64,000 bases of DNA from Atriophallophorus winterbourni (Eukaryota; Platyhelminthes; Trematoda; Plagiorchiida; Microphallidae): contig JACCGJ010001439.1 in the NCBI GenBank assembly GCA_013407085.1, positions 1-64,000 of the forward strand, given 5' to 3'. The number at the start of each line of letters is the position of its first letter. Within the stretch, counting starts at the first letter, position 1. A program made the translations under genes and the position numbers. The notes under the pieces were generated by a model. It was not told the origin of the DNA. It made no database searches and saw only the letters and a program-made list of their open reading frames with translations. Shown here in pieces: positions 42,420 through 53,741 of the stretch.

Positions 42420-43437
42420 ACGAAAAGAAGTCCCCAGGCGCAGACAAAATTACCCCCGCCATACTTCGCAGGTGTCGCGTTGCTCTGACTGCTCCTCTCA
42501 CTCGCATATTCAATCTCAGCTTAAATGAAGGAAAATTATCACGGCAATGAAAAGTCGGGATGATAACTCCTATTTATAAAGGCGGTAGCCATTCAGACAC
42601 AGCAAACTATAGACCGGTAACGTTACTTCCGGTGATCTCTAAATTAATGGAACGCATTGTGACTGCGCGCATAAGAGAACATTTTGAAAACCAAAATATT
42701 TTGACCGCAGCACAACACGGTTTTAGAAGAGATCGTTGGTGTTTATCTAAACGTTTTACAACGTTCGAAGATTGGACCAAGGCACTAGATGAAGGTGCGG
42801 CTGTACATGCATGCTACATCGATATTTACAAAGCTTTCGATAGAGTCAACCATGACATCTTAATCAAAAAGCTCCAATCTTATGGAATAACGGGAATATT
42901 GCTAAATTGGATAAGGGACTATCTTACTGATAGACGCGTTCAAGCTGGCGTTGGCAGCACCTTATTTAGAAAAATAGACGTCACAAGTGGAGTTCCGCAA
43001 GGCTCGGTGCTTGGACCTCTTCTATTCTTGGTGTATATGAACGATATAGTAGAGAATATTGGATGCAACTTGATACTATTTGCCGATGATATTTAAATAT
43101 GGAAACGTTTCAGGTCTGTTGATGACTGTACGGCATTACAACGGGATCTAAGCATCTTATTTCGTTGGTCCCAATTAAATGTGTTACCATTTAACCCTGC
43201 GAAATGTAAAATGCTGCAGCTTGGAAAATCTCTGCACCACACGTATCAGCTTGGCACGCAAGATCTCTTCTGGACCACAGCAGAAAAAGATCTTGGTATC
43301 TAAGTTTCGCTTAACCTTAAGCCTGGACAGCATTGCCCCATGTTGTACTATAAACCTTGCCGTATCTTGAGTCTTCTCAAAAGAATATTCTGGAGTTTTA
43401 CGCCCGAAACCCTACCCCGGGTAATTAACACGTATAT
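42420..43437 (+). pseudogene. CR1-like RT, open for 178 codons then interrupted
   Basis: The sequence before 42560 gives KKSPGADKITPAILRRC. The frame 42560-43096 holds MITPIYKGGS, ANYRPVTLLPVISKLMERI, AAQHGFRRDR, CYIDIYKAFDRVNHD, SGVPQGSVLGPLLF and LILFADDI, where a TAA replaces the next Leu codon. The same frame then continues with KRFRSVDDC, PAKCKMLQLG and AEKDLGI. The N run removes the rest. Confidence 0.8.
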
Positions 43438-44437
43438 NNNNNNNNNNNNNNNNNNNNNNNNNNNNNNNNNNNNNNNNNNNNNNNNNNNNNNNNNNNNNNN
43501 NNNNNNNNNNNNNNNNNNNNNNNNNNNNNNNNNNNNNNNNNNNNNNNNNNNNNNNNNNNNNNNNNNNNNNNNNNNNNNNNNNNNNNNNNNNNNNNNNNNN
43601 NNNNNNNNNNNNNNNNNNNNNNNNNNNNNNNNNNNNNNNNNNNNNNNNNNNNNNNNNNNNNNNNNNNNNNNNNNNNNNNNNNNNNNNNNNNNNNNNNNNN
43701 NNNNNNNNNNNNNNNNNNNNNNNNNNNNNNNNNNNNNNNNNNNNNNNNNNNNNNNNNNNNNNNNNNNNNNNNNNNNNNNNNNNNNNNNNNNNNNNNNNNN
43801 NNNNNNNNNNNNNNNNNNNNNNNNNNNNNNNNNNNNNNNNNNNNNNNNNNNNNNNNNNNNNNNNNNNNNNNNNNNNNNNNNNNNNNNNNNNNNNNNNNNN
43901 NNNNNNNNNNNNNNNNNNNNNNNNNNNNNNNNNNNNNNNNNNNNNNNNNNNNNNNNNNNNNNNNNNNNNNNNNNNNNNNNNNNNNNNNNNNNNNNNNNNN
44001 NNNNNNNNNNNNNNNNNNNNNNNNNNNNNNNNNNNNNNNNNNNNNNNNNNNNNNNNNNNNNNNNNNNNNNNNNNNNNNNNNNNNNNNNNNNNNNNNNNNN
44101 NNNNNNNNNNNNNNNNNNNNNNNNNNNNNNNNNNNNNNNNNNNNNNNNNNNNNNNNNNNNNNNNNNNNNNNNNNNNNNNNNNNNNNNNNNNNNNNNNNNN
44201 NNNNNNNNNNNNNNNNNNNNNNNNNNNNNNNNNNNNNNNNNNNNNNNNNNNNNNNNNNNNNNNNNNNNNNNNNNNNNNNNNNNNNNNNNNNNNNNNNNNN
44301 NNNNNNNNNNNNNNNNNNNNNNNNNNNNNNNNNNNNNNNNNNNNNNNNNNNNNNNNNNNNNNNNNNNNNNNNNNNNNNNNNNNNNNNNNNNNNNNNNNNN
44401 NNNNNNNNNNNNNNNNNNNNNNNNNNNNNNNNNNNNN
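43438..44437. other. Assembly gap of exactly 1000 N
   Basis: An exactly 1000-base N run usually marks a scaffold join of unknown true length. It falls inside a LINE, a common place for assemblies to break. Adjacency and orientation of the repeat block on the left and the host-gene region on the right depend on this join. Confidence 0.98.
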
Positions 44438-46729
44438 GAACCTGTTTTCATGAATTCAAACCATATCTGATAAAATACATTTCCATAGAAAACATTTCTA
44501 ATCTTCTTAAACTAGATGGTCTACTTGATGATTTTCATAGCAATGGCACACCAGGATACTAATATCAAATTAAGATCTACAGTTATTGTAAGAACACTCA
44601 CTGAGTTTTGAGTATGTACGACCCAACATAATCGGAATTAAATTGCTGCAAATTTAACTTAATTAATTATTCACTAAAATACATATTTTGTTTCAGCAAT
44701 AATTTTGTTCATTATTGTTCGTGATTAGCATGTATCGTATATCATCCAATATAATGTTCGTTATTCGAAAAAAAGAATTTTGAAATTAAAAGGCTTAAAA
44801 GTGTGCCGCATAGCGAGTGATTACAGGAGGTTGAGCAACTATTTTACTAGGCGAAAATTTCTTTTATCAAAGATCAAGGGAAACGTATATGTCCTACTAA
44901 TCCTCATATTATTTAGCATATCATTGAAATAACGGGAAATACTCAACACTTCTGGCAATATGAGAACATCACAACATCGGACAACAAAAGCCAATACTAT
45001 TTCGTTCGGTGTCGAAATGACATAGCTAGATCTAGCAAACTAATGCAAAGTTTTCGAACACTATTCTGCTAAATATAACTGCAAAATTGATTAAGATTGT
45101 CTGAAACTAATTCATGACATTTTATTTAGGCTGTTTAAAAGTTTTATATGACGATATTCATTACAATGTCTTTTACCGGGTCAAATATCTTGTTTATTAT
45201 TTACTACATTTTCATGTACAAATAAAACATAAATAATATAAAATATAATTTTTCGATTTATTTTAAATAGAAGCTGATTACACTAAAATGTGCTCCTACT
45301 TTCTTTTATGTTATTTTTTGTCTGATAACCTGGAAAATGATTTTGGAATTACCGTTAGTTTTAACTAATAACTTTCAACCTTGAAAACATAAAGCACTTT
45401 AACTTGCGATTATATTAGAGCAATGAATTAATTTAAATTTTAACTCTCACTTTTTCTAATAATCGCAACTTTACCGCTAAGAACATCAGGATCATTTTCC
45501 TGATTATCAGCAATTTATTCAATTATGTAAACCTAAATCACTATGAAATACATACGAATTTTATGAAAATAATATATTTAACAATTAATATAATTTGTTT
45601 CTGTTACGAATATGTTTGCTAAAGAAATAAGATTACGCAATAATCGTGTGTACGAATATACGTCTCTACATAATTTGTGAGGAAATAGACTTACGTATTC
45701 ATATGAATGCTTCACGTTGCGCTAACAATAACAATTATTATCTTTCTTTCGTATAATTTCCTACCTCTCGTTGCTTGTTTGATTCAAATCAGAGCAATGT
45801 GGTTCACAAAAATGGAAAAGAAAAACGAGATTAGTAATTTGCAACCGTGAAAATTGTGATTTGTCTTCACGTTCGTTTTACCGACGTTCACTAAAAATTC
45901 TCGCGAGAGTGTGAAACTTGGTTTTCAAAGAAAATGACACACGACATCGCAGTGCGTTGGGCGTTGACGGCGACTTGAATGCTGCGTCTGCGAGCATTGG
46001 TTTTTAGCTGACATTTGAGGCATGGGAAGCTGAGTAAGACGGCACCACATTCAGCTCCGTCAGTTTCAAGATAGCCATAAGTGTCGCATAATGTGGGTCG
46101 GTGTCACCTTACCCCAGGTCTGCGAGTTGTAATTTGTTCAGGTGTGCGATTGATGCGCATGATGGCGAATTCGTCGTTACGATGCGTGTTTTGGGATTCG
46201 TGTATACCGTGAAAGGATATCATGTTAGAGCCTGCCGAAAGTGTTTCATTACGATTTACGTCACATGTAGTTCGCAGATGAAAGGTGTTGTGTAACTCTT
46301 TCGTGCAAGCTGCAGCATTCGGCTGAAGGAAATATTTTGCACTTGCCATCCATCACGTCTGATAAAACGGCTCTGACAGAGATTTGAGAAACATGTTCAT
46401 TTAGTACTTGTTTTGCTCTACAAAATGTTCCACGAGTGTTATGTTGTTTCAGACAAAACAGCATAAGACACCATGGTGATTAACTTAGATAAATGAAAAC
46501 GTACGTTAGGAATTATTTTCAAACTATTTCGAAGCATAATAAAACCTACAAACTGAACTAAATTAGAAAAAAAATCGATTTTCAAAAAAATATGGAACTA
46601 CTTTACGAGAAGGTAGTTTTCAGATAATTCACTCGACGCAAACATTTGCGGACATCATTTGTTATCATTTTCACCAATTTATTCGTCAACTATGATTAAG
46701 TAATAATTTGCGAGCGGCTTTTTGTTCCT
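44438..46729. other. AT-rich stretch, mostly featureless
   Basis: No LINE, LTR or gene signature is recognised. Only short chance frames occur. The interval 45870-46130 is richer in CpG than its surroundings and contains TCTCGCGAGA at 45899-45908, listed separately. Confidence 0.6.
45870..46130. promoter_or_regulatory. Possible CpG-rich promoter-like patch with TCTCGCGAGA
   Basis: The palindrome TCTCGCGAGA (45899-45908) is a known promoter element in vertebrates. Here it sits in a CpG-rich patch within otherwise AT-rich DNA, about 5 kb upstream of the CC2D1-like gene on the plus strand. Use of this element in flatworms is not established to my knowledge, so this is suggestive only. Confidence 0.2.
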
Positions 46730-47720
46730 TTTTATAGACGACTGAATTTCAAGCCCATGTAAGCCGCATCTGTTTCTAACCACCATTTCCCAATGATTTC
46801 AAGCGGTACATCATTTATTTGCTGTAATAACCTTAAATAGAAGAGCATTCCATAATTTAATTTTTTTGTGTTAGACAAATGATTTCCGTTTTTGAGCTCC
46901 AGACCATGGCCACGCGTGCTTGTGCCTAACACGAAATAGGAAACCTTAAGTAAATCTTCTCTATAGGCTCCTAAAAATATCCTACGAGTTAGCAGCAAAT
47001 TGTAGCGCATACGCTCAATACTGAGTGACATTAGGTTGGGGCTATAAACTATTTTTACAAAAGAAAATAACTTCAATCCTTGTACTCTTCTAGTCGTCCG
47101 CCGTTGCACGTTATTCAGCTAGTTACATTCTGACTTAGATTTGCTAAGATTGTTTGCATATCATATTATATAACTGGTCTCATCTATATTGAAAAATTGA
47201 GCAAAATAATGGGGCGTATTCGCCAAAAACGATCGATCGATTGACTACGAGGCGCAGTTTGTTGCACCAGCATATTTGTTTGTATCCTACTTGTATTTTA
47301 GCGACCGTTTCACAATTTTACCCAGCTCACGTTCAATATCAACCGTTTTCATTCTATAATCACCGAGAAATTTAGTTATATTTTTACTCAAAAGCATCAC
47401 TGTGTATTTCTGTCGATTTGAAACAAGCTGTCAATTTACCGTACAATCAACAATGTTGTCCCATTTGCATTGAAAATCTGTATTTCCATCAGAAAAGTTT
47501 ACAGTAGCCCACACTTTGAGGTCATCCGCAAGCCGTAGAGGGGTGAGTGACTACCTAACTTCGGTAACCTTAACCTGTGTATAACACTCAGTAAGAAAAT
47601 CTTCAATTCAATTCATAACATGTCTTTTTGCACAAAAATTACGGAGTTTGAGAATCTAACGTTTGAATTGGACAAGGTCGAATGCATCGCTAAAATCAAT
47701 AAAGACAACGATTATCGGTG
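46730..47720 (-). mobile_element. Perere-like CR1 relic (RT palm to C-terminus)
   Basis: Minus-strand pieces: VVFIDFSDAFDLVQ at about 47700, ADDLKVWATVN at about 47520, and the frame 46732-47109 with QRRTTRRVQGLKLFS, ERMRYNLLLTRRIFLGAY and TSTRGHGLELKN. These line up with 28772-29920 of the Perere-like element. Many stops. The catalytic FADD is reduced to LADD. Positions 47721-48432 show nothing recognisable. Confidence 0.65.
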
Positions 47721-48459
47721 GCCCAGATCAAGATTAGCACACCCATGCTGGCAAGTAGTGAGGAGATTCGATGATAAACAGCAATCAGTCAGTTGATCGT
47801 ATTACCTTTTATTGCTAAAAAGGTCCCAATGAATGATTGCGTTCGATGTCATTGGTTACTATATTATTTGCTTTAATTTCAGGTCCAGCCTGAATAAGAT
47901 CTTTCGTTCTAGAAATTAAATAGCCCAATTTCAACATGTTCTCCAGATGTATGCCATAGCACAATCATTCATCATACGCAAATGTAAAAACGTATGAAAT
48001 TAGAATTCTCATAATTATGACGCATTGTCTGCTACTAACTATCAACAACTTTTCTTCAGATCCCGTGAGTGATATACATTTCAGACATCCTGCGATAATA
48101 GAACCTAATGCGCGAGATGCGAGATTACTTGTTTAAATTTTAAATGTTCAACATTGATGATGAAAATATGAAATAAAATATTCGTTTATTCATATAGCTT
48201 GAAACATTCATAAAATTTCTTATTAGAGATTGTGTGCGTCTCATTAATTTACATCGTTGAACCGGATCTTATATTTGTCTGTCGACACAATCCTCAAATA
48301 GCATTCTTAATTTTGTAGTGACTTTCAACTGAGTCAGAATTTCTTATTCATAATGTGATATCTTATAATCATTTGACGTAGAGTAATTAGGAAAACAGAT
48401 TATATCTTACTTAAAGGATTCCATTTTTCACCTACAAATATTACTTACCTGGATATTTT

Positions 48460-48700
48460 GCTGCATATTATGAAACGATTCAAAATTCTAGCAACTACTG
48501 TGAATATACTGCTCCAATTATTAACCATATATAATGTGCATAATGTAAATTTTCATACTGACTGTTTATCTGCTAATAGTAGTATTACACAATTACAAAA
48601 CCTTTTTTCAAAACATCAACGTTGGCTCAATATTAAAATAAACGTTCTACACATGAAAGTGTGACAGTTTGCAGGCTGACACAGAAACATTTCAAGAATA
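48460..48700 (+). pseudogene. Possible small LINE RT relic
   Basis: A 68-codon frame ends in SSITQLQNLFSKHQRWLNIK INVLHMKV-like sequence, which resembles the segment after FADD in CR1 polymerases (..LQNDLNNLxxWSQxWLLxINVxKCKV). The match is short and could be chance. Positions 48701-49550 contain no recognisable feature. Confidence 0.25.
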
Positions 48701-49559
48701 GCTTAAATAATAATTCTCGAAGTCTCACTGAAACTAATCTTACTGAATCCACCAGATGACGGCAAACAGCCAGGAAACGGCTGTGGTTTGTAAGTGCGGG
48801 AAATGTGAGCAACACCTTAATTTAACTATTCTTTAATTTATTTAACGTAGAATTTTAAATATTTTATCAAAATCGGTATATAAACCGCTCAAAAACTTTA
48901 ATTAAACTCGTTTTCTTGTCAATCGGGCATGCAGTAGTCATTAGTGCCAGCTGTCAACAAAAAACATCGAAAGATTCTGAATGCTCCTTTGTTACGAAGA
49001 AGTATCGCATCTTAATCAAAATTGCCATAGACAGCTGATTGAGCTGTGTCTATTGAATGAAAAACCGTTTTCTACCAAGAGATCAACTTAGTTATTTCAA
49101 AGCAGTAAATCGACCATACATAAAGTCCGTACTTGAGGTACAAACATTTTTAAAAAAGAATTATAGGCAGTGACTTTACGAGTCAGAAAGAACTTGCTTC
49201 CGACAGGTTTTCATCAGCACACTTCGAAATGAAGTCTTGTGGCGGAATAAAAGCAACAACTGAGTTCAACTGTTGAACTAATCTCACGTCAGTGACGAGT
49301 ATCTTTTATTTATGTGAACCATATGGGATCGATATTAACACCCAAAGACTTTGTGTTGCTAAAACGTTGTGCGCAAGGTCTAATCCTCATGAGAATATTC
49401 TTGGAAAAATTCTGGAACAAATATTTTTCACTTGCAATCGGCTTATAATTATTATCCTCAATGTTATTTTCCATCCGATGGCTGAGGATCTCCCTAAGAG
49501 TCAAGCTTCTAAAAAGTTTGGATCTAGAAGGTCTTCATATAGGAGGTAATTGAGCTCAT

Positions 49560-49767
49560 TTGCTTCACGACACCTTTGTCACAAGGGACTGCTTATTGAA
49601 CAATTACGGTCGAATGTATCTTGTAAATATCATGGGTATATTTTCTGTTAATATTTTTTTCTGTTTATATGTAATTCGCATAGAATTTGTTGTTTTTCGT
49701 TGTTAATACTAGCCTAAAGCTGAAATCTCTAACATTTTCAAATAAAGCTTTTTTCTTCTTCTTCAAA
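49560..49767 (+). repeat. Possible LINE 3' tail ending in (TTC)n
   Basis: A T-rich non-coding segment ends AATAAAGCTTTTTTCTTCTTCTTC at about 49741-49763, i.e. a polyadenylation-like signal followed by a short simple repeat. CR1-type 3' ends look like this, but no coding part can be attached to it. Positions 49768-50369 show nothing recognisable. Confidence 0.3.
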
Positions 49768-50369
49768 ATCGGAATTTAAATTGTGTGGAACGCTGTGGAA
49801 CATGAAATCATCATTCGCTTTTGATGTATATACATATAGACTTTAAGTAACATAGGCCATGTGCAAATAAATTATCCCGCTTTCATTGAAAAATAAATCA
49901 AATTACAGATAACTACGGCCCAGATTGGTATTTTGTAAATAATGCTGAGAAATGTCGAAAACGTATTTCCTCAAACATAATTTCCCGGCAAACGTGGAAT
50001 ATAAATATTATGTACTATAGCTCCACTTGTATACAAACATGTTTCATAAACAATATGTTGAATAATATTTATTACCTGTAAAAGAATTTTCAAATAACTT
50101 AGAAAGGATAGCATCAAATTGATTTTTATGGAAATCAATTGCATAAAACTCTCGATTAAATTAAACATGAGATATTAATAAAAAGATTTCTGCCACTTTC
50201 TAAATGTTTTATTATTGCGCATTAACAAGAATTCATTGGGGTTATCATATTACTCGTTCTAATGCTGAAAATAAACACTTCTGTTCTGTCTGCGCTGAAT
50301 TACGGTTAAGAATTTCGAACATGACCAAAAAACTTAACAAGATTATGAACTAAAACAAAACCCTTATTT

Positions 50370-50625
50370 GTGCGCACACACCCAACAGTCGGTTCCGTGC
50401 AGTTGCACACATCAGGTAAGGAGAGTAAGTTCAGGATCCGCATGTCTTGACACAATGGAGGAAGAGTAAGCAAAGTTTGCACTTGTGTGCCAATGTTGGA
50501 TATGGTTGTCACAACCAACCTGTTCAATCACGTGCTCAAACACATGTTCATCAGGTTAAACCCACGAATTTGAACGAAAATCCTCAATCCCATACATTTC
50601 CATCACATTATTATCGCTTATTTCT
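50370..50625 (-). repeat. Hammerhead-bearing structured repeat, decayed copy
   Basis: The reverse complement matches 57850-58114 along its length: GTGATGGAAATG, CGTGGGTTTA, ATTGAACAGGTTGG, CACAAGTGC, ATGCGGATC, ACCTGATG. The hammerhead core at 50415-50386 is damaged: CUGAUGU for CUGAUGA, GGAA for GAAA, and CU for UC at the cleavage site. Stem II (GUGC at 50408-50405 with GCAC at 50400-50397) is intact. Not expected to self-cleave. Positions 50626-51060 hold only a short (AG)n near 50824-50847. Confidence 0.6.
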
Positions 50626-51071
50626 AAAATAATTAAAGGAATACTCTCTAATATATGCTTAATCATAAGTTGGAACCTAGTAAGTAACAATTCATAATGC
50701 AAAAAGAAAACGGGAAATTAAGATTCTATTCAAAGTTGAATATAACTAACAAACCATATTTTTTCAATTTTTACATTATAAATAATTACATTTTTTAGTA
50801 TGATTTTCTGGACATCAAAATCATTACTCACATATAGAGTGAGTAGAGAGAGAGAGTAGTTTCTAATACATCAATTTAAAAAAATGAGTTCGAACTTAGG
50901 TTCTGAATGTTTTACAAGAATGAAATGATGTAAATTGCTGAGCCTGTATACATTAGTACATATGAAAAGCATCACGACAATTTAGGTTCTACTGAATGTA
51001 TTCGATATTTCTCGTGTTCAACGAATATTTTATTTTGAATAACAATTTGTTGTCCATTTTAGACCATTTAA

Positions 51072-51396
51072 ATGTCTTGTTCGTTAAGTGATGCGGAAAA
51101 AGAACACAAAATTCCTGATTCAGGGGTAAAACATGTGAACTTGCGTCAAACTATTGATCGCAATGTGATCAATGTGACCAGAAAGGCAGCTGAAAGATCC
51201 CGCCAAATGGGAGACCAGAGATTATCCGAAATACACTCGCGTATGATGTACAGGTTTTCTCGAGCTCTATCCGCTGGTGCTGATTCAATAGAAACGAATT
51301 CAGATGATTCGTGCTCAAGGATCGAGGTTCCAGTTCTTTCGAACCGGACCTGCCAACCACCAACGGATTTTGTACAACAATTTAATGCTATTCGAA
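51072..51396 (+). CDS. CC2D1/Lgd-like gene, exon 1 of those visible (DM14-like segment)
   Basis: Members of this family (CC2D1A/CC2D1B, Drosophila Lgd) bind ESCRT-III CHMP4/Shrub through DM14 repeats and act in endosomal sorting. This exon encodes 108 codons plus one base. Residues about 29-95 (..NVTRKAAERSRQMGDQRLSE.., ..SRALSAGAD.., ..IEVPVL) fit one DM14 repeat. It ends at a consensus donor, A|GTAAGT (51396/51397). ATG 51072 is directly preceded by an in-frame TAA, so it is either the true start or the exon begins further inside. A T-rich acceptor-like TTTTAG ends at 51062, nine bases before the ATG. Upstream DM14 exons, expected for a full-length family member, were not found. Confidence 0.6.
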
Positions 51397-52960
51397 GTAA
51401 GTAGTGTCAGACATAAATGACTCAATCGCTTAACTTATTTGGCACCAGCAGTTTTCTGGCAGTACATCACCGCATCTGTTCATTACCATATTTTTAAGAT
51501 ACCTTTTTAAGACACTATGCTATCACGTGCGTTGTGCGCAATTCATCGATCGATTTTTCAAGCAACGAAATGTAGCGAGATATTCATTCCGTGCATCATA
51601 TTTAGTCATTATAGTAGGCAATAACGGATAAGTGTCGCCGAAATAAACCCTATATATTAAATTATTTTAAATTTGAGAAGATATACGAATGGATGCACCA
51701 TTCAATACTCATTCGTAACGCCAACGTTGCTACTCAAGCACGTGCAGCTTACATTTAACCAAGACACATTATTCCCTAATGTGTTAGACAAATCTTCGTA
51801 AAATCACACACTAACTAACTTCTCTTCAAAGCTGCAACTCGAAATAATGATCACGGAAATGCACAATTGCACTACCCGTAAATTTTAATTTCGTCATGCT
51901 ATTGCTTCATGCAAATGGAACTTGATGTAAAACATTTTATACCAAGTAAACAAATTGGTTTTCAATGTCCTGCAGGATAGAGGTTGCACATTAGTCATCT
52001 GCGTCCTCGAACTGATTCAAATAATGCACAACCCAAACCAAAACAATCTGCTTAAGTGTATGTAATAATGGTTCCAATTGGAGGGTCATCTCCATTTCCC
52101 TTATTCTTTTGAGACTCATTGAAACTAATCATGCCAATTGGAGTGGCAGTTTTCTGTAACAAAGCATCTACGAAAAGCCATACTGCTCAAATTCCAATAA
52201 GAAACTCAAATATAAATTTCAAATGGAACCGCGTTGACCAGACTATCAATTTGATAATCCACATGGACGCAGATCCACCACTGTCTCTAAGATATGAAGG
52301 AATGTTTATGTATTATGCGTGGGCAGCACATTACTTTAGTCATTCATGGGCGTCTCGAGTGCTTGACCAGGATTCCCTATGTGATTCTGTGAGTGAACAC
52401 CGTGGTTCGTTGTACGATCCCTATGCAACAATAGCATTCAAGTATAACTTCATTTATATATATATTATGTTTTGACAACTCGGAATCAGCGTTGAAATAT
52501 ATCGGGTATTCTCGCAATTTCTAGTAATATAATTCAAATATTATAAGATTGAATCTCATCCTGCAGCTTCAGTATTGAATTGATTAACGCATCTCTGTGT
52601 AGACGGTGTTTATATTTTTCACGTTCTAATTACTTCGCAGATCAATTTTTAAATAGATTTTTAATCTACGGGTTCTAGAGCATTGTAAAACCGATAGCTT
52701 GATAATGTGATGAATTAAATTAATCATGACAGTTTTCGGAAAGAAGCTTTTCCATCATGCGAATTCATCCTAAAAGGTGTATTCAATTTATTTCTATATT
52801 TAGCTCCGCTCAATTGATCACCGTATTATAAAAGGCTAGATTTCTGATAATACTAGACTGATGGAATTCTATCTGACAAATTATGTCAATAATATTATGA
52901 TTAAGTTTAGAATTTAGGCTTTATAACTACAGCTACTGTTTTTTCGAATCTCAATTACAG
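51397..52960 (+). other. CC2D1-like intron 1 (1564 bp, phase 1)
   Basis: It runs from GTAAGT to TTACAG. It contains a 118-codon open frame at 52119-52475 that resembles no family known to me and lacks obvious splice sites in frame, and otherwise AT-rich sequence. The phase (one base before, two after) joins exon 1 and exon 2 in frame. Confidence 0.65.
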
Positions 52961-53466
52961 CAGAAAAGGAGAAATATCAACTCCTTATCCAAACTCTCAG
53001 CAATCAGATTTGCGAAGCATTTTCTCTTGCGTCTCGTTTTGCTGAGGCTGGTTTCCAAAAAATAGCTGATGGTTTTAATTATTTTGGAAGATGCAGTGAA
53101 TTAAATCGCAGTATGGTTGAGGATGCGTTGAGCAACGGAAAAAGCATTTCTTACGAATTCAGATTGGTTAAGCTGCCCACCTTGAATATGTATCCGGGTG
53201 TGAGCGATGGAAGGTTGGAAATCACTGTCGTGCGTGGTATATCACTCTCACTACCGCCGGAAACAAATTCTTGGATACGTGTTTACACCCGGATGGAACT
53301 GGTCTTGCCTAGTGCACTATCTGAAGAACCACAAAGATATTTGACGCAATGGTCGAGAACTAAATGCTGCGACCCTGTTTTCAATTTTGTTACGACATTC
53401 GATCTGGACACGTCATCGCGCAGTTTTCTTGCTTTCCTCAAATTCAACTGTGTGCTACAAGTCAAC
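52961..53466 (+). CDS. CC2D1/Lgd-like gene, exon 2 (pre-C2 helices and most of the C2 domain)
   Basis: The exon encodes a helical segment (EKEKYQLLIQTLSNQICEAF.., ..GFNYFGRCSELNRSMVEDAL) and then the start of a C2 domain: DGRLEITVVRGISLSLPPET, WIRVYTRMELVLPS, SEEPQRYLTQWSRTKCCDPV and FDLDTSSRSFLAFLKFN. The EEPQR motif and the following T-x-W-x-x-x-x-x-D-P-x-F pattern are the features by which I recognise CC2D1 C2 domains. The acceptor is TTACAG|CA. The donor is AAC|GTGAGT at 53466/53467. An alternative donor (CAA|GTCAAC) is weaker. The frame otherwise runs on to a stop at 53587, which I take as intronic read-through. Confidence 0.75.
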
Positions 53467-53659
53467 GTGAGTTATGCCTATCAAGTGAACGTACAATCAG
53501 AAGTCAACAAAATGGTTTTGAACCTAGAAAACTATTTATCGAACACCACATATATATTTGTCTCCTTAGGTCAATTAATATTTGGTTGAACATCTTGAAT
53601 TGTTTTACGTTGATGTAAACTTGCTCACAAAATTTGTGTTTTAAATCACCCGCCGTGTA

Positions 53660-53741
53660 CATTGTGTTTTGAATCTGGTTGGGTGGTCCAATCACGTCAA
53701 GCCATGGCTTCGACGTTCGATTCTAGATGAATAATAATAAT
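53660..53741 (+). repeat. tRNA-derived SINE-like insertion with (AAT)n tail
   Basis: GGGTGGTCC (about 53680) resembles a tRNA A-box region. GACGTTCGATTCTAGATG (about 53713-53730) contains the B-box GTTCGATTC, and an AAT run follows at 53731-53741. Spacing between the boxes is tRNA-like. The (AAT)n tail is the same repeat that ends the RTE element at 3881, consistent with mobilisation by an RTE enzyme. Confidence 0.45.

Larger units (their letters stand above)
39740..43437 (+). mobile_element. CR1-like LINE with PHD-type ORF1, cut by the assembly gap
   Basis: Plus-strand order: ORF1 from ATG 39765 through 40973 in at least three frames, endonuclease at 41180-41760, linker at 41760-42420, RT at 42420-43437. 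It stops at the N run in the thumb region (..PRVINTY). It lies head to head with the decayed copy at 35170-39400, with about 340 unassigned bases between them. Confidence 0.8.

Noticed and set aside
43340..44470. Long frames spanning the N run on both strands
   Set aside because: Almost entirely unknown residues; an artefact of the gap.
50519..50554. Second hammerhead on the minus strand, starting CTGATGA at 50554-50548 followed by a perfect hairpin
   Set aside because: No GAAA follows the hairpin and no cleavage triplet is placed correctly. The CTGATGA is not present at the matching place in the other copy of the repeat.
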